Source: Ambrosia x helenae (Eukaryota; Streptophyta; Magnoliopsida; Asterales; Asteraceae). From it: 64,000 nucleotides of DNA. The position numbers and the translations under genes were made by a program. The notes below the pieces were generated by a model. That model was not told the DNA's origin, made no database searches, and saw only the letters and a list, made by a program, of their open reading frames with translations. The stretch is taken from positions 98,557,188-98,621,187 of the forward strand of contig CM061225.1 in the NCBI GenBank assembly GCA_030844895.1, in the 5' to 3' direction. This document shows, one piece after another, positions 54,838 to 64,000 of the stretch. How positions within the stretch are numbered: position 1 is the stretch's first letter; each line of letters opens with the position of its first letter.

Positions 54838-56010
54838 ACTCTTAGTTGAGGGTCTATGAAGAGGAGACACAATAAATGGACAGGGCAATTGAAGGAGAAT
54901 GACATTCAATAGTAGTGAATACCATTGAATTGAGAAACCATTTTATTGAGAGACGATGAAGGGCATTGAGAAGAAAACAAAGAGCACAATTTGGGTGACA
55001 TAACAACAAGCATGGAATGTTTTTAGGTTTTAACTATAAAACCATGATCAAATTACTATCATGCCCTAAAAAAACTTAATTGTGACAACTATTCTTATTA
55101 TACCCTTGTGAATTAAGCTTGATTCAGTTGTACATATTGATTTAATAGTTTGATGCTTGACAAAATTACTATCGTGTACACCTTTGGTACTTAATAAGAT
55201 AGTATAGATATCCCACATGTGTAGCCCAGTGGTGGTAGAACCGGCTTTCTCTTTGGAGGAGCTAGGTTCGAATCCCATGGGAGGTAGATGTGGGTATTGC
55301 CAAGTGATGGTCGAAACTAGCCTACTTGTAGGTGACAGGTTCGATTCTGATGGCCCCCCGGTTTTCTATTAGCGTGCATTTACTCCAGAGAGGTTTGCCT
55401 CTTGTGGAGGGTGCAACAATTGTCAAGTGGCGGGAAATTTTCCGGGTGGAAGCCTTAGTGCCCCTTATGCGCAGCCTCGACTCGCTTGAGGGCCGGCCAC
55501 TCTCGCATCAGCGTGGGCCCGGTTAAGACAACATAGTCTGACCATTGTAGAGTGGCTAGAGGATTCCCATTCCGGGGGGTTGTGATGATCTCTGCCGCAA
55601 CATAGAAAATTCGCCTTCCAAAAAAAATAAGATAGTATAGATTAGTTAATTGAGGGTCTATAAAGAGGAGACACAATAAATGGACAAGGCAATTCAAGGA
55701 GAATGTCATTCAATAGTTGTGAATGCCATTGAATTGAGAATTAATTGAATTAAGAAACCATTTTATTGAGAGACGGTGAAGGGCCTTGAAAAAGAAAACG
55801 AAGAGCATAATTTTGATGACACAAGGGCAAGTATGGAAGAAGCTTTTATGTTTTAACTATAAAACCATAATTAAATTACTATCATGCCTTAAAAAACATT
55901 TTAATTGTGACAACTATTTCTATTATACCCTTATGAATTAAGCTTAATTCAGTTGTACATGTTATTTTAATAGTTGGATGCTTGACAAAATTACTATCTT
56001 GCACGCCTTT
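54838..56010. repeat. Tandem duplication (~370 bp units) split by a SINE
   Basis: Unit 1 (54838-55209) and unit 2 (55643-56010) share TTGAGGGTCTATGAAGAGGA, CACAATAAATGGACA, ACCATTTTATTGAGAGACG and CTTGACAAAATTACTATC in order. They have diverged by many substitutions, so the duplication is old. The SINE sits at the junction. Confidence 0.82.
55210..55625 (+). mobile_element. Dimeric tRNA-derived SINE (family S3-like)
   Basis: A 416-bp insert with a perfect 17-bp TSD, AATAAGATAGTATAGAT, at 55193-55209 and 55626-55642. Two tRNA-like heads follow each other: TGTAGCCCAGTGGTGGTAG with GGTTCGAATCC (about 55265), then ATTGCCAAGTGATGGTCG with GGTTCGATTCT (about 55338). A long GC-rich body and a short A tail follow. 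Plus-strand ORFs in it are not genes. Confidence 0.9.
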
Positions 56011-56019
56011 TTTACGTAA

Positions 56020-56428
56020 CTAGTAAATTACGCGCCGCGCTAAGCGTGGCGTAGAAACATAACCAGCGCTGATACGTGAAAAACTACAGATTTTTCCGAC
56101 GAACAGCGGAGTTACACCCACGGTATTGCGAGGGTCTGGTAATCGGAGAACACAACGTAGAGAGTCCTATTGTTCCGTTGGTACGCCGGTGCGCGTTGCA
56201 CCGAGCAAAGCGTCTAAACCGCTTGAAAACGAGGATTTACTAATAAAAGTATAGCGATGACATTTTCGTAATTACCTCAAAACTAAAGGCTTTTTATTTT
56301 GGTTTTAATAATAAAATTACTACAATAACATTTTCGTAATTAATTCGAAACTGGTGGCCTTTTATTTCGCGTTTAGCGAGGTTACTATTCCTAAAGATGA
56401 GAAATATATTTATATATAATTAGATAGA
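56020..56428 (-). mobile_element. Mini-Helitron F
   Basis: The minus-strand 3' end is the hairpin-forming CGCCACGCTTAGCGCGGCG, then CGTAATTTACTAG before T. The 5' end is TCTATCTAATTATATATAAA near 56428 (or four bases inward). The interior duplicates ATTTTCGTAATTA. It lies directly right of the tandem duplication. Confidence 0.68.
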
Positions 56429-56429
56429 T

Positions 56430-56832
56430 ATACATATAGGTTGTCATAATTTCAAGTTTTGTCATACGATACTAGATTACAAAAACTCAAAAGCCATGGA
56501 TATTTCTCATCAAAAACACTTGACTTCAGTTACATAATTATCACCAACCAATGGCGGAAATTCATATCCCACCTGCCCTCACATGTTCTCTACACAATTG
56601 TCATGGATAGGATATTACATTTTTCAATGGTATTAGATCTAGTCAATTTTTCTTAATAGAAATATAATAATCTAAATCTAAAATATATAATTGAACACTG
56701 GTTAAGTGAACTTATTTGACGTTGTTCTGTATTTGCATCTTTTTTTTATTAATCTTATTTGAACCTCAATTTTTTTTCATGTGTTAACCACATATCCAAA
56801 TACCAATCATGCTCGACCAAGTCCAGATTGTT

Positions 56833-56880
<48 letters not shown>

Positions 56881-57046
56881 TGACGTTTTGCATTCAGACT
56901 TATCTTGTTCTCTACTGATTTTCCGCTAGTTTTTTTTACCAAAATTATTTTTTTCTGCTTTAAAAAAAATAAAGAATGATTTTGGAATCAATTTGTAATT
57001 TTAATTTTTTACTTACAGGCGTGTTATTAATTTATTATTTGGCCTG
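56430..57046. other. Spacer with long T tract
   Basis: A homopolymer T run at 56838-56879 was seen. Nothing else was recognised. Confidence 0.5.
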
Positions 57047-57055
57047 TAAATGAAC

Positions 57056-57500
57056 GGGAATATTTCATAGAATAGTAATCAAGTTTCAAAAGTGTTTCAA
57101 TTAGGTCACTCATCCTTTTTTTGGCCCAACTAAATGACTAAACATTCAAATCGAGTCTTGTAAAATTTTGTATGTGTCAAGAATGACATGGAGGAGAAGA
57201 TGTTGGGGTCAGAATTTTAAATATATGTAAATGTATTAAAAAAAGAAAATAACATGTTAATTATATTAAAAAATTAAAAAAAATATGATAAATCCACATC
57301 ATCACTTAACGTCGGCATTAATAGATAGGAAAAAATAAACAAAAAGCTACATTACCATAGTTACCTACAAAATAGATGAAAAAACCTCTAATTTACATAC
57401 TAAGTGAATGTTGAGTGACCTAATTGAGACAAAAAAAAAATGTTGAGTGACCTAATTGGAACACTTTTGAAAGTTGGTTACTATTTTACAAAGTTACCCC
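57056..57500. mobile_element. MULE-type MITE with 9-bp TSD (family M9, copy 2)
   Basis: A 445-bp foldback between perfect TAAATGAAC copies (57047-57055 and 57501-57509). Ends GGGAATATTTCATAGAATAGT and CTATTTTACAAAGTTACCCC are inverted. It shares AAGTTACCCC, the AGTGACCTAATTGG motifs and size with the element at 330-773. Confidence 0.85.
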
Positions 57501-57514
57501 TAAATGAACTGAAT

Positions 57515-57975
57515 AAATACTACGGGTATGTTCGTGTTTGTTTATTTAACTTTAATCAAACGCGAATACGAACATGTAATCAAACACATTGTTTTGTTCA
57601 TGTTCGTTCATTAAGAAAATGAGTATGTTCGTGTTCGTTTATGTTCGTTCATTTAAAATCTAAACGAACACGAATGAACATATAAAAAACTTAAATGAAC
57701 ATAGCTAAACAAACATAAACTAACATGAACGGACATAATTTGACAGAACACACAATGACAAGTATAATACATTACAATTAATCCAAAAACCTATCCAAAT
57801 TAGGGTTTATAGATACTAACAATAAGTAGTTTTTATATTTATACTTTATAAATACAACTACTTATGTACTAATTAAAATTTAAAAGAACAATCATATACA
57901 AACGAACATAAATGAACATAAATAAAAGAACGTTCATGAACATAAGCAAACGAACATAAACAAACTTTTCGCCGA
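57515..57975. repeat. GTTCGTTTATGTTCG foldback repeat
   Basis: The left half carries GTTCGTGTTCGTTTATGTTC. The right half carries the complement (GAACATAAATGAACATAA, AACGAACATAAACAAAC). This is a common low-complexity foldback class in plants, with no ORF. Confidence 0.7.
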
Positions 57976-58317
57976 ACTAGTTTATGAATTCGTTTACAAA
58001 ACTATTTATTATAGTTTATGTCATCCATCCTGTACTCACTAATATTACACCGTTTCACATGATTAAATGACCATTCAATGACAAGAAAATGATTTGAAAT
58101 TTCAAGAGCTCATGATTTGACATACATACTTGCGACCGGCCATTCCACATGCACGCCAAGCCAACGGCTTTTGAAATTGAGGACCAATGATTTTCATAAA
58201 GTACACTAAACGACCGCTTGATTCAAGATTAAATGCTTAAACGGTCATTTGATGATGGTGTAGGATTGGAAATGAAAAGATGTGATTATAGTTTAACAAT
58301 ATCATTTTAACCTTTTA

Positions 58318-58533
58318 GACTATCCGGAGTGGGGCGGGGAAAGGGGAGGGAAGGGGGGAACAACGCTGCCACTAGACGTGGAGAGGGGGCGGGAAGGAAG
58401 AGACCGGCGTGGGGGGGCATAGTGTGCACACGTGGCATTATTTGATTGGTGGGGATGTTTGGACCGTTTGAATAAAAAAATTTAATTTTTTTTAAATATA
58501 GTCGTTGGGTAACGGTTAATTTTTTTTTATTTT

Positions 58534-58579
<46 letters not shown>

Positions 58580-60281
58580 CAATACCCTCTTCTACACAAA
58601 TACACACTCTTTTTTTTTTTTCATAAAATCATCTCCGAACTATCATATTTTTTAAAAAAAATTGCAAGATGTCGGACCAATCTTCGAGTTCATCTGATAC
58701 GTTTGATCAACTCGCTTTGGATTCCTCAGCCGACGGCGGCGCAGAGTGGATAATAGCGAGCGTTCAGAAAGTCGTTGAAGCTATAGTGGATGACGAAGGG
58801 ACATCCGAACCCAAGCGTAGAAAGTATATAGTTCGTCAACGACAAGCTGCAAATGAGTTATTGGTACGTGATTACTTCTCACCCGAACCAACATACGATG
58901 AAACAACTTTTAGGCGGCATTTTCGTATGAGTCGTAATTTATTTTTAAGAATATCAAATGATTTAGAAAATAATTACGAATATTTCAAACAAAGGCCCGA
59001 TGCACGTGGTGAGTTGGGATTTACCGCCGATGCAAAAGGTCACAGCCGCGCTTAGACACTTGGCTTACGGACAAAGTTCCGACATAATGGATGACTATCT
59101 AAAGATGGCCGAGCGAACGGCTAGAGAAATTGTTCACTTTTTTTTTGCGTGCGTCATTGAATTATATTTAAAAAGATATTTGAGAAAACCTACATTTAGT
59201 GATGTACACCAATTTTTGGAGTTTCACGAAGAAAAACATGGTTTTCCCGGTATGCTCGGGAGTTTAGATTGTATGAAATGGGAGTGGGAACTTTGTCCAA
59301 CAAAGTGGCAAGGCCAACACGCGAGCGGATATCATAAAAAGTCGTGTATGATGCTTGAAGCGGTTGCGTCACAAGATCTTTGGATTTGGCATGCATTTTT
59401 TGTTGTGCCCGATTCGTTGAACGATAGAAATATTCATAATCAATCCCCAATCTTCAACGATGTTGCACCAAAAGGAACTTTTTTCTTAAACGAGGTAGAA
59501 TACAAGTACGGGTATCTTCTAACAGATGGAATTTACCCTGATTGGGCCGTGTTCGTAAAATCATTTACACGGAGGACTACGTTAGACCCTAAGAGAAAAA
59601 AGTTTAACAAAGCTCAAATGGCTGCACGGAAAGATATTGAGCGTGCTTTTGGTGTCTTGCAAAAAAAGATGGCGCATTTTGGCCCAGCCCTGTCGAATGT
59701 GGGAAAAACCACATATACGAAATGTGATGTACGCATGCATTATTTTACATAACATGATTTTGGAGGACGAAGGACGTGCAATATGCGAGTACTTTGGTGA
59801 GGAAACGCAACCAAGTCAACGAAGCATTACTGATGTAGAAAGAAACTTCAACAACTCTGAAATCAAGAATAGCCAAACACATCACAACCTTCGAGCGGAT
59901 CTGGTTGATCATATTTGGAGTATACCAAGAGATTACCCATCTGACGATAACGATAACTAAAACCATTTTCGGTTCATGTATTTTTTTTAAGTTCGTGTAT
60001 GTTTTTTTCATTTTCATGTTTTTTTTAAGTCCGTGTATGTTTTTTCATTTTCGTGTATTTTTTTTATTTAGTTTGTAGTTTATTAAATGAATTTAATTTT
60101 ATGGTTTTATAAAATTGTGTTTTTTTATTTATAAAACAAAATAAAAATCAAAAATCACAAGTGCCACGTGTCACTTCCCCCTCTCCCCCCTTCCACTCCC
60201 CACAATCCCTCCCCCCATATGAGTCCCACAAGTGTCACATGACGTTTCATCCCCCTCTTTCCCCCACCACTCCTTATAGTC
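58318..60281 (+). mobile_element. PIF/Harbinger element with transposase, GACTATCCG ends
   Basis: The 1964-bp element starts GACTATCCGGAGTGGGGCGG and ends CCACCACTCCTTATAGTC, which are imperfect inverted termini. TTA is duplicated at 58315-58317 and 60282-60284. A (TA)n tract lies upstream of the coding region (58538-58578). It has the DDE transposase but no Myb/SANT ORF. Confidence 0.88.
58669..59960 (+). pseudogene. PIF/Harbinger (DDE_Tnp_4/HARBI1-type) transposase, two frameshifts
   Basis: The start is ATG at 58669 (MSDQSSSSSDTFDQLALDSS) after a purine-poor leader. The N-terminal helices (YDETTFRRHFRMSRNLFLRI) are family-typical. An extra base near 59028 shifts into the frame PMQKVTAALRHLAYGQSSD. 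The first catalytic D lies in GMLGSLDCMKWEW, the second in YLLTDGIYPDWAVF, and the E in DIERAFGVLQ. A length change in the A run at 59658-59664 shifts again, to YACIILHNMILEDEGRAI, and the protein ends DDNDN at 59960. All three DDE residues survive. Total length is near the usual 400-430. ALP1-type domesticated relatives exist, but the TIRs and TSD mark this as a transposon. Confidence 0.88.
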
Positions 60282-60379
60282 TTAAATTTCATTTGATCTT
60301 AAAATAAATGTTCACAATTCACTCATTAGTCATACCTTTTTTTAAATTAGGTCTCACTTTTTAAAGGCAACAATTATGA

Positions 60380-60638
60380 GACTATCCGTTGTGGAAGCTC
60401 GAGCGAGATTATGCGAACGAAGTTTTTGCACCGGTGTTCACCTCTAGTCACAACAGCCCCATGCAAACCCCGGCGCGAGCGAGCACAAGCGACGGTGGTC
60501 GCGTGGGCTAACGGGAGAAACTGACATTTGGTCGCGCCAAGGCTCACCTCTAGCCACAACGGTGTCAAGTGATCAGGTTACTTGAGAGTCACGTTGGTGG
60601 CTCGCGCCCGATCGCTCGCGGCTCCACAACAGACGGTC
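60380..60638. mobile_element. Harbinger-type MITE, 259 bp, GACTATCCG ends
   Basis: The left end GACTATCCGTTGTGGAAGC and right end CTCCACAACAGACGGTC are inverted. TGA flanks both sides (60377-60379, 60639-60641). It lies about 100 bp from the transposase element and shares its terminal motif. Confidence 0.72.
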
Positions 60639-60721
60639 TGAAATTTCTTGTGCTTGATTTGGTAATTTTTAACATACAGATACATTTAGTCCAACTCAAG
60701 TTATAGAACGTGTTATAACCA

Positions 60722-61085
60722 TGGTTGTTAAAGGCGTATTCAAGCTGCAAAGAGTGAGCCTTGGGTCTATGTGGGAAGCGCTTGAAAAACAAGAGCTTTT
60801 TTTAATTGAGGTGCACAGTATAAAAATACATTTTTAGGGGTTTTAAACATGTGTTTGGCTTCTCTAGGGTTAATTTAGGTTGTTTTAAGTTGATTATGAA
60901 CTTGTTTGGGGTAGCGTTATTGTTTTAGACATGTTCAGAAGATTATTGGACATAATCCCATAGGGACTTGGCGTAAAAAGTGCGTATGAGAGCCTGGAAG
61001 TGGGGCTTTTGAAGCGAAGTGAGAAGGCTACGCTAAGCCTGAAAAGTGAGCTTAGGCACACACGTGAGGGAGCCTTGACAACAGA
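60722..61085. repeat. Possible foldback repeat with AAGGC/GCCTT ends
   Basis: GGTTGTTAAAGGCG at the left and GAGCCTTGACAACAGA at the right are inverted. Internal AGCCT/AAGCGC motifs are typical of a widespread plant repeat. Confidence 0.45.
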
Positions 61086-61368
61086 GGTTATAACGATTTA
61101 CTCTTATAAACATGCTATAATTTACATATCATAAACCTTATATCTTACTTGGCACAAAATAGCTAATATGGAATAATTGGAGCGAATAATAGGACTTGTT
61201 CCCAATTTTAATATAGATCCAACTCAATAATTATGCTAACAATGTAACAATAGTTTGCACAATAATTACGACTCAATGTCCAATCATCTCAACAACCTTA
61301 CTACAATAATTGCGATTAAATGTCCAATCATCTCAATAACCTTACATCACAAACCATAATCTAAGATC
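61086..61368. other. Spacer, nothing identified
   Basis: Short direct repeat AATGTCCAATCATCTCAA occurs twice near 61275-61337. No gene was seen. Confidence 0.5.
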
Positions 61369-61378
61369 GGGTGTACCG

Positions 61379-61553
61379 CCAAAGGCATTATAGTCCAGCG
61401 GCATCTTGTGGTGGAATAAGATTTAGGGACCATAAGGTCCTGGGTTCGAGTCTCACAATGGGGTTTTCTCGTAATTATGAGTAACACTGGTGGCATGATG
61501 ATACTCAGTGGTCCATAAGTGATTCCAATTAGCCGTTCAAAAAAAAAAAAATT
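61379..61553 (+). mobile_element. tRNA-derived SINE (family S4)
   Basis: A 175-bp insert with TSD GGGTGTACCG at 61369-61378 and 61554-61563. A box-A-like TAGTCCAGCGGCATCTTG and box-B GGGTTCGAGTCTC lie at tRNA spacing. It ends in a 12-A tail. Confidence 0.83.
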
Positions 61554-61563
61554 GGGTGTACCG

Positions 61564-62385
61564 GGACCTTAAATGGGGCGTTAACCAGCCTTTAGCATCG
61601 GCTACACTGCCCCCAGGGGCGCTAAAGCTTCAAAATATGCCACCCCCATTAAATTTTTAATGCTTCAACATCTCTTCCACCATCCAATCAATATCTCCCA
61701 CCTCCTCTCCCCCAACGGCTCTTTCTAACGGTCTATAGAGAGAGAAGAAGAAAGAAGAAGAAGAAAAAGGTAGGTGGCTGAGATGAAGAAGAAGTTGTAC
61801 GGTGGTGGTGATGGTGTACGCTAGTGGTGATGGTGATCCGTGGGGTTTTTCAGATTGTTTGTGTGTGTGAGAGAAGAAGAAGAAGAGAAAGTAGATGAGG
61901 TAGGTGGGGTTTTGTTTGTTTTCATATTTTTTTAAATAAAATAATAATTAGGGCCTTAAATTTAAAGTCTCCCACTACACCTCATTTTCTTTTAAGGCCC
62001 CTATGCTGACTGGATTGCCACGTGTCGCAATTTGCCCCATTTGACACCTTAAATTTAACCCCACTATACATGGTCCAAGGGTTTTACCGCAATGCGTTTT
62101 TGGACGACAGGTTTCCTCTAAAATGGTGGTGACTGGGTCACCAACGTTTACTTCGTTCCCTGGTGTGGGTGACCTCTTGCCATTGGTTTACCTAGGTGAT
62201 TGGGCTTTTGTTGGTGGTTCAAAAAAACTAACTATCGGTTTAGCTAATATGGCCCAATAAATAAGAGTGAAGAGAAAACCGAAACCGAATCGAGAAAGCG
62301 GACCACACAAAAAAAAAAAAACAAACTAATAAACCGAACAGAAATTAGCGGTTCAGTTTAGGTTTTCCATTTAATAAACTCGAAA
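61564..62385. other. Intergenic region, possible MITE
   Basis: CCTTAAATGGGGCG near the left and TTTGCCCCATTTGACACCTT near 62030 are partly inverted, hinting at a TIR element. A GA-rich run (61738-61770) and GGTGATGGTG repeats (61800-61835) lie between. No gene was found. Confidence 0.35.
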
Positions 62386-62389
62386 AAAA

Positions 62390-62885
62390 CGAACCAAACC
62401 AAATAACCCAACAAAATCATTATTTTAATGTTTCTTAGTTCTATTCTTGAATTTTAAGTAGTTACAATAAGAACACTAATATTTTGTCTATGTTTGAAAT
62501 GATTTATCCACGCCTACAACAAGATACTAAAACTTAGCATAAAAATAAATGATTTCAATGTATTACAAAGAAATTATTTTAATAAAAACTTTAGAAACAT
62601 AGCAATCATTTAGAATGTTCGGCTTATGTGAATAATATTAATTTAAAAGGTTAAATATACTAATATAAATTTAAACATCTAAAAAAGATTTTTAAATCTT
62701 GGATTATATAATTTTTATTTTTAAATTTTACATAATTATGTCCAAAAACCGAAACACCAGAAAACCGAACCGATTGTAAGAAAAACCCAAAATCAAACGG
62801 TTTTTAAAAACTCAAAAGCAAACACTTCAGTTACGGTTATGATTTTAACTTAAAACCGGACCTAACTGTACATGGCCCTACCAAA
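62390..62885 (+). repeat. Dispersed AT-rich repeat with AACCGAACC-type end (copy 2)
   Basis: Colinear with 890-1430 through TTGAATTTTAAGTA, GATTTATCCA, TAGCATAAAAATAA and AATTTAAAAGGTTAAATATA. Confidence 0.6.
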
Positions 62886-63230
62886 TTAAGGTTTATACTA
62901 AATTCAACGTTTACAATGTATATTTTTCTTATAGTTATGGAAGGAGTTTTAGTGTAAAACTAGTTTAAATAACGCCATGTTTTTAATGGCAATTCAAACT
63001 TTTGATACAAATAATTCTAAACTACTTACTTGCTTATGTTTGGACCTATGACTTTTCATCTATGAGGCATGCACCTCTATCAAATCAAATGAGCTAGTCT
63101 CTCGTTGAATTAAAAAAAAAAAAAAAATACCATGTACCCACCTTGGTTAGCTAGGGTTTCACTTTAGTTATGTTTGAACACGCAAGTGCTGATCAAATTT
63201 CAATAAATATATTAAACTTGGCAATAATCT
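62886..63230. other. Spacer, nothing identified
   Basis: No gene or transposon ends were recognised. Confidence 0.5.
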
Positions 63231-63233
63231 ATA

Positions 63234-63470
63234 TCTATACCACATTATAAAGGAGGAAATGTGTTTACAAATGTCATTTTACATGAATTTTAAGATGACA
63301 TAGGAAAAGTCTCATGCTTAAAACCCAAATGTCATGTAATTTTTGTCATTTCTACCATTCATGCAAAACCAACTTGTACACATTCTTTTATCATAACCTC
63401 CAATTACCATTAATCTATATCTATAATCTATATTATATTATAAAGGATTTGAAAAAGGTATCAAACAATA
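63234..63470 (+). mobile_element. Two Helitron-like 5' ends
   Basis: TCTATACCACATTATAAAGG (63234) and TCTATATTATATTATAAAGG (63427), each after A, match the 5' terminal pattern of plant Helitrons. No 3' hairpin/CTAG is visible before the window ends. Confidence 0.4.
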
Positions 63471-63659
63471 TTAAGTAATTACTACATTTTATTAAAAAAT
63501 TGCAATTTTATATAAAAAAATTTATATATAACAAAATTATACAAAAAGGTTTTACATATATAAATATATACATATACACCTTAAAAATATTATAAGAATC
63601 AATAAAAGTCGAACTTTACGCAAAAAAATAATTTTGTGATGCCTTTTCTTTAAAAAAAA

Positions 63660-63820
63660 AGTATGTGCATGAATTGGTTCACGAACACAAACCGAACTGA
63701 AACCGGTCTTTCAAATCGGCAAAACCGGGGCCGAACCAAACTGAAACTGGTTTGAACACGAATCGGCACCAAACACGAACCGATTAGGAACCGGTTCGGT
63801 TCCTAGAATAAAACCTATAT
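63660..63820. repeat. ACCGGTT-rich low-complexity repeat
   Basis: Repeated AACCGAACT, GAACCGG and CGAATCGG motifs, as in the foldback repeats elsewhere in the window. Confidence 0.6.
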
Positions 63821-64000
63821 GTGCACGTCTATAAAGTTCTCAGATTGGGATGTCTTATGTGGAATATTTTCAACTAACCTAATTTCCAATTTTACTTTCT
63901 GATGCCACTGATAGAAATTTATGGTGCACTTGATAATATGGAAAAGTTATGGGTATGTGATGTGCCGAGAATTGCACACGTTTTACACACACATTTTCAC

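Noticed and set aside
1..64000. CRISPR array, operons, riboswitches, organellar insertions, endogenous viral genes
   Set aside because: I looked for regular short spaced repeats, clustered bacterial-type ORFs, plastid/mitochondrial gene runs and viral coat or movement proteins and saw none.

Overview
This window is plant nuclear DNA from a eudicot. It is AT-rich, has introns with GT/AG borders, and is packed with plant transposable elements. The LTR, SINE and retroelement-protein families look like those of Asteraceae, but that assignment is an inference made without a database search. There is no bacterial, organellar or viral gene block, no CRISPR array and no rRNA cluster. The only gene that looks intact is a two-exon, minus-strand LRR protein (PII-2-like, 3092-5432). 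The other coding traces belong to transposons or to host fragments carried by transposons.

Layout. 1-6200: an unidentified coding remnant, a MULE-type MITE with a 9-bp target-site duplication (TSD), a LINE 3' end, and the LRR gene, whose intron holds an antisense retroelement fragment. 6200-12600: a nest in which a tRNA-derived SINE and a 9-bp-TSD MITE sit in one Tourist-like MITE, followed by a retroelement pseudogene, a short SINE, two LINE pieces joined head to head, an ACTCGG-type tandem array, a Tourist MITE and a possible solo LTR. 13000-22200: two PIF/Harbinger elements that carry only the Myb/SANT-like ORF, a CACTA end, SINEs and a Helitron. 22370-39436: one compound Helitron containing two complete non-autonomous LTR retrotransposons with perfect 5-bp TSDs. 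The second of these has another Helitron inside the TA microsatellite of its LTR. 39640-40374: a Cassandra TRIM with 5S-rRNA-like LTRs.

40893-45263: four related mini-Helitrons and two TIR elements with TAA TSDs. 46000-54240: retroelement endonuclease-like pseudogenes, a 5'-truncated LINE with a 15-bp TSD, and a truncated LTR element that still encodes a 184-residue, nucleocapsid-only gag-like protein. 54800-57500: a tandem duplication split by a dimeric SINE, a mini-Helitron and a second 9-bp-TSD MITE. 58318-60281: a PIF/Harbinger element encoding the DDE transposase, broken by two frameshifts. The right end holds another GACTATCCG-ended MITE, a SINE and a dispersed AACCGAACC-rich repeat that also occurs near the left end.

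How the parts relate. TSDs and interruptions give a relative history. Helitron A landed first. LTR element 2 and later LTR element 1 landed inside it; LTR 1's two LTRs differ by one substitution and a few homopolymer indels by eye, LTR 2's by about ten substitutions. Helitron C then cut the 5' LTR of element 2. The Harbinger transposase and its usual Myb-like partner are encoded on separate elements with matching GACTATCCG termini, which would fit cross-mobilisation. I found no evidence of a novel defence or metabolic system. The most unusual content is the nested mobile DNA, the gene fragments carried by Helitrons, and the capsid-less gag family.
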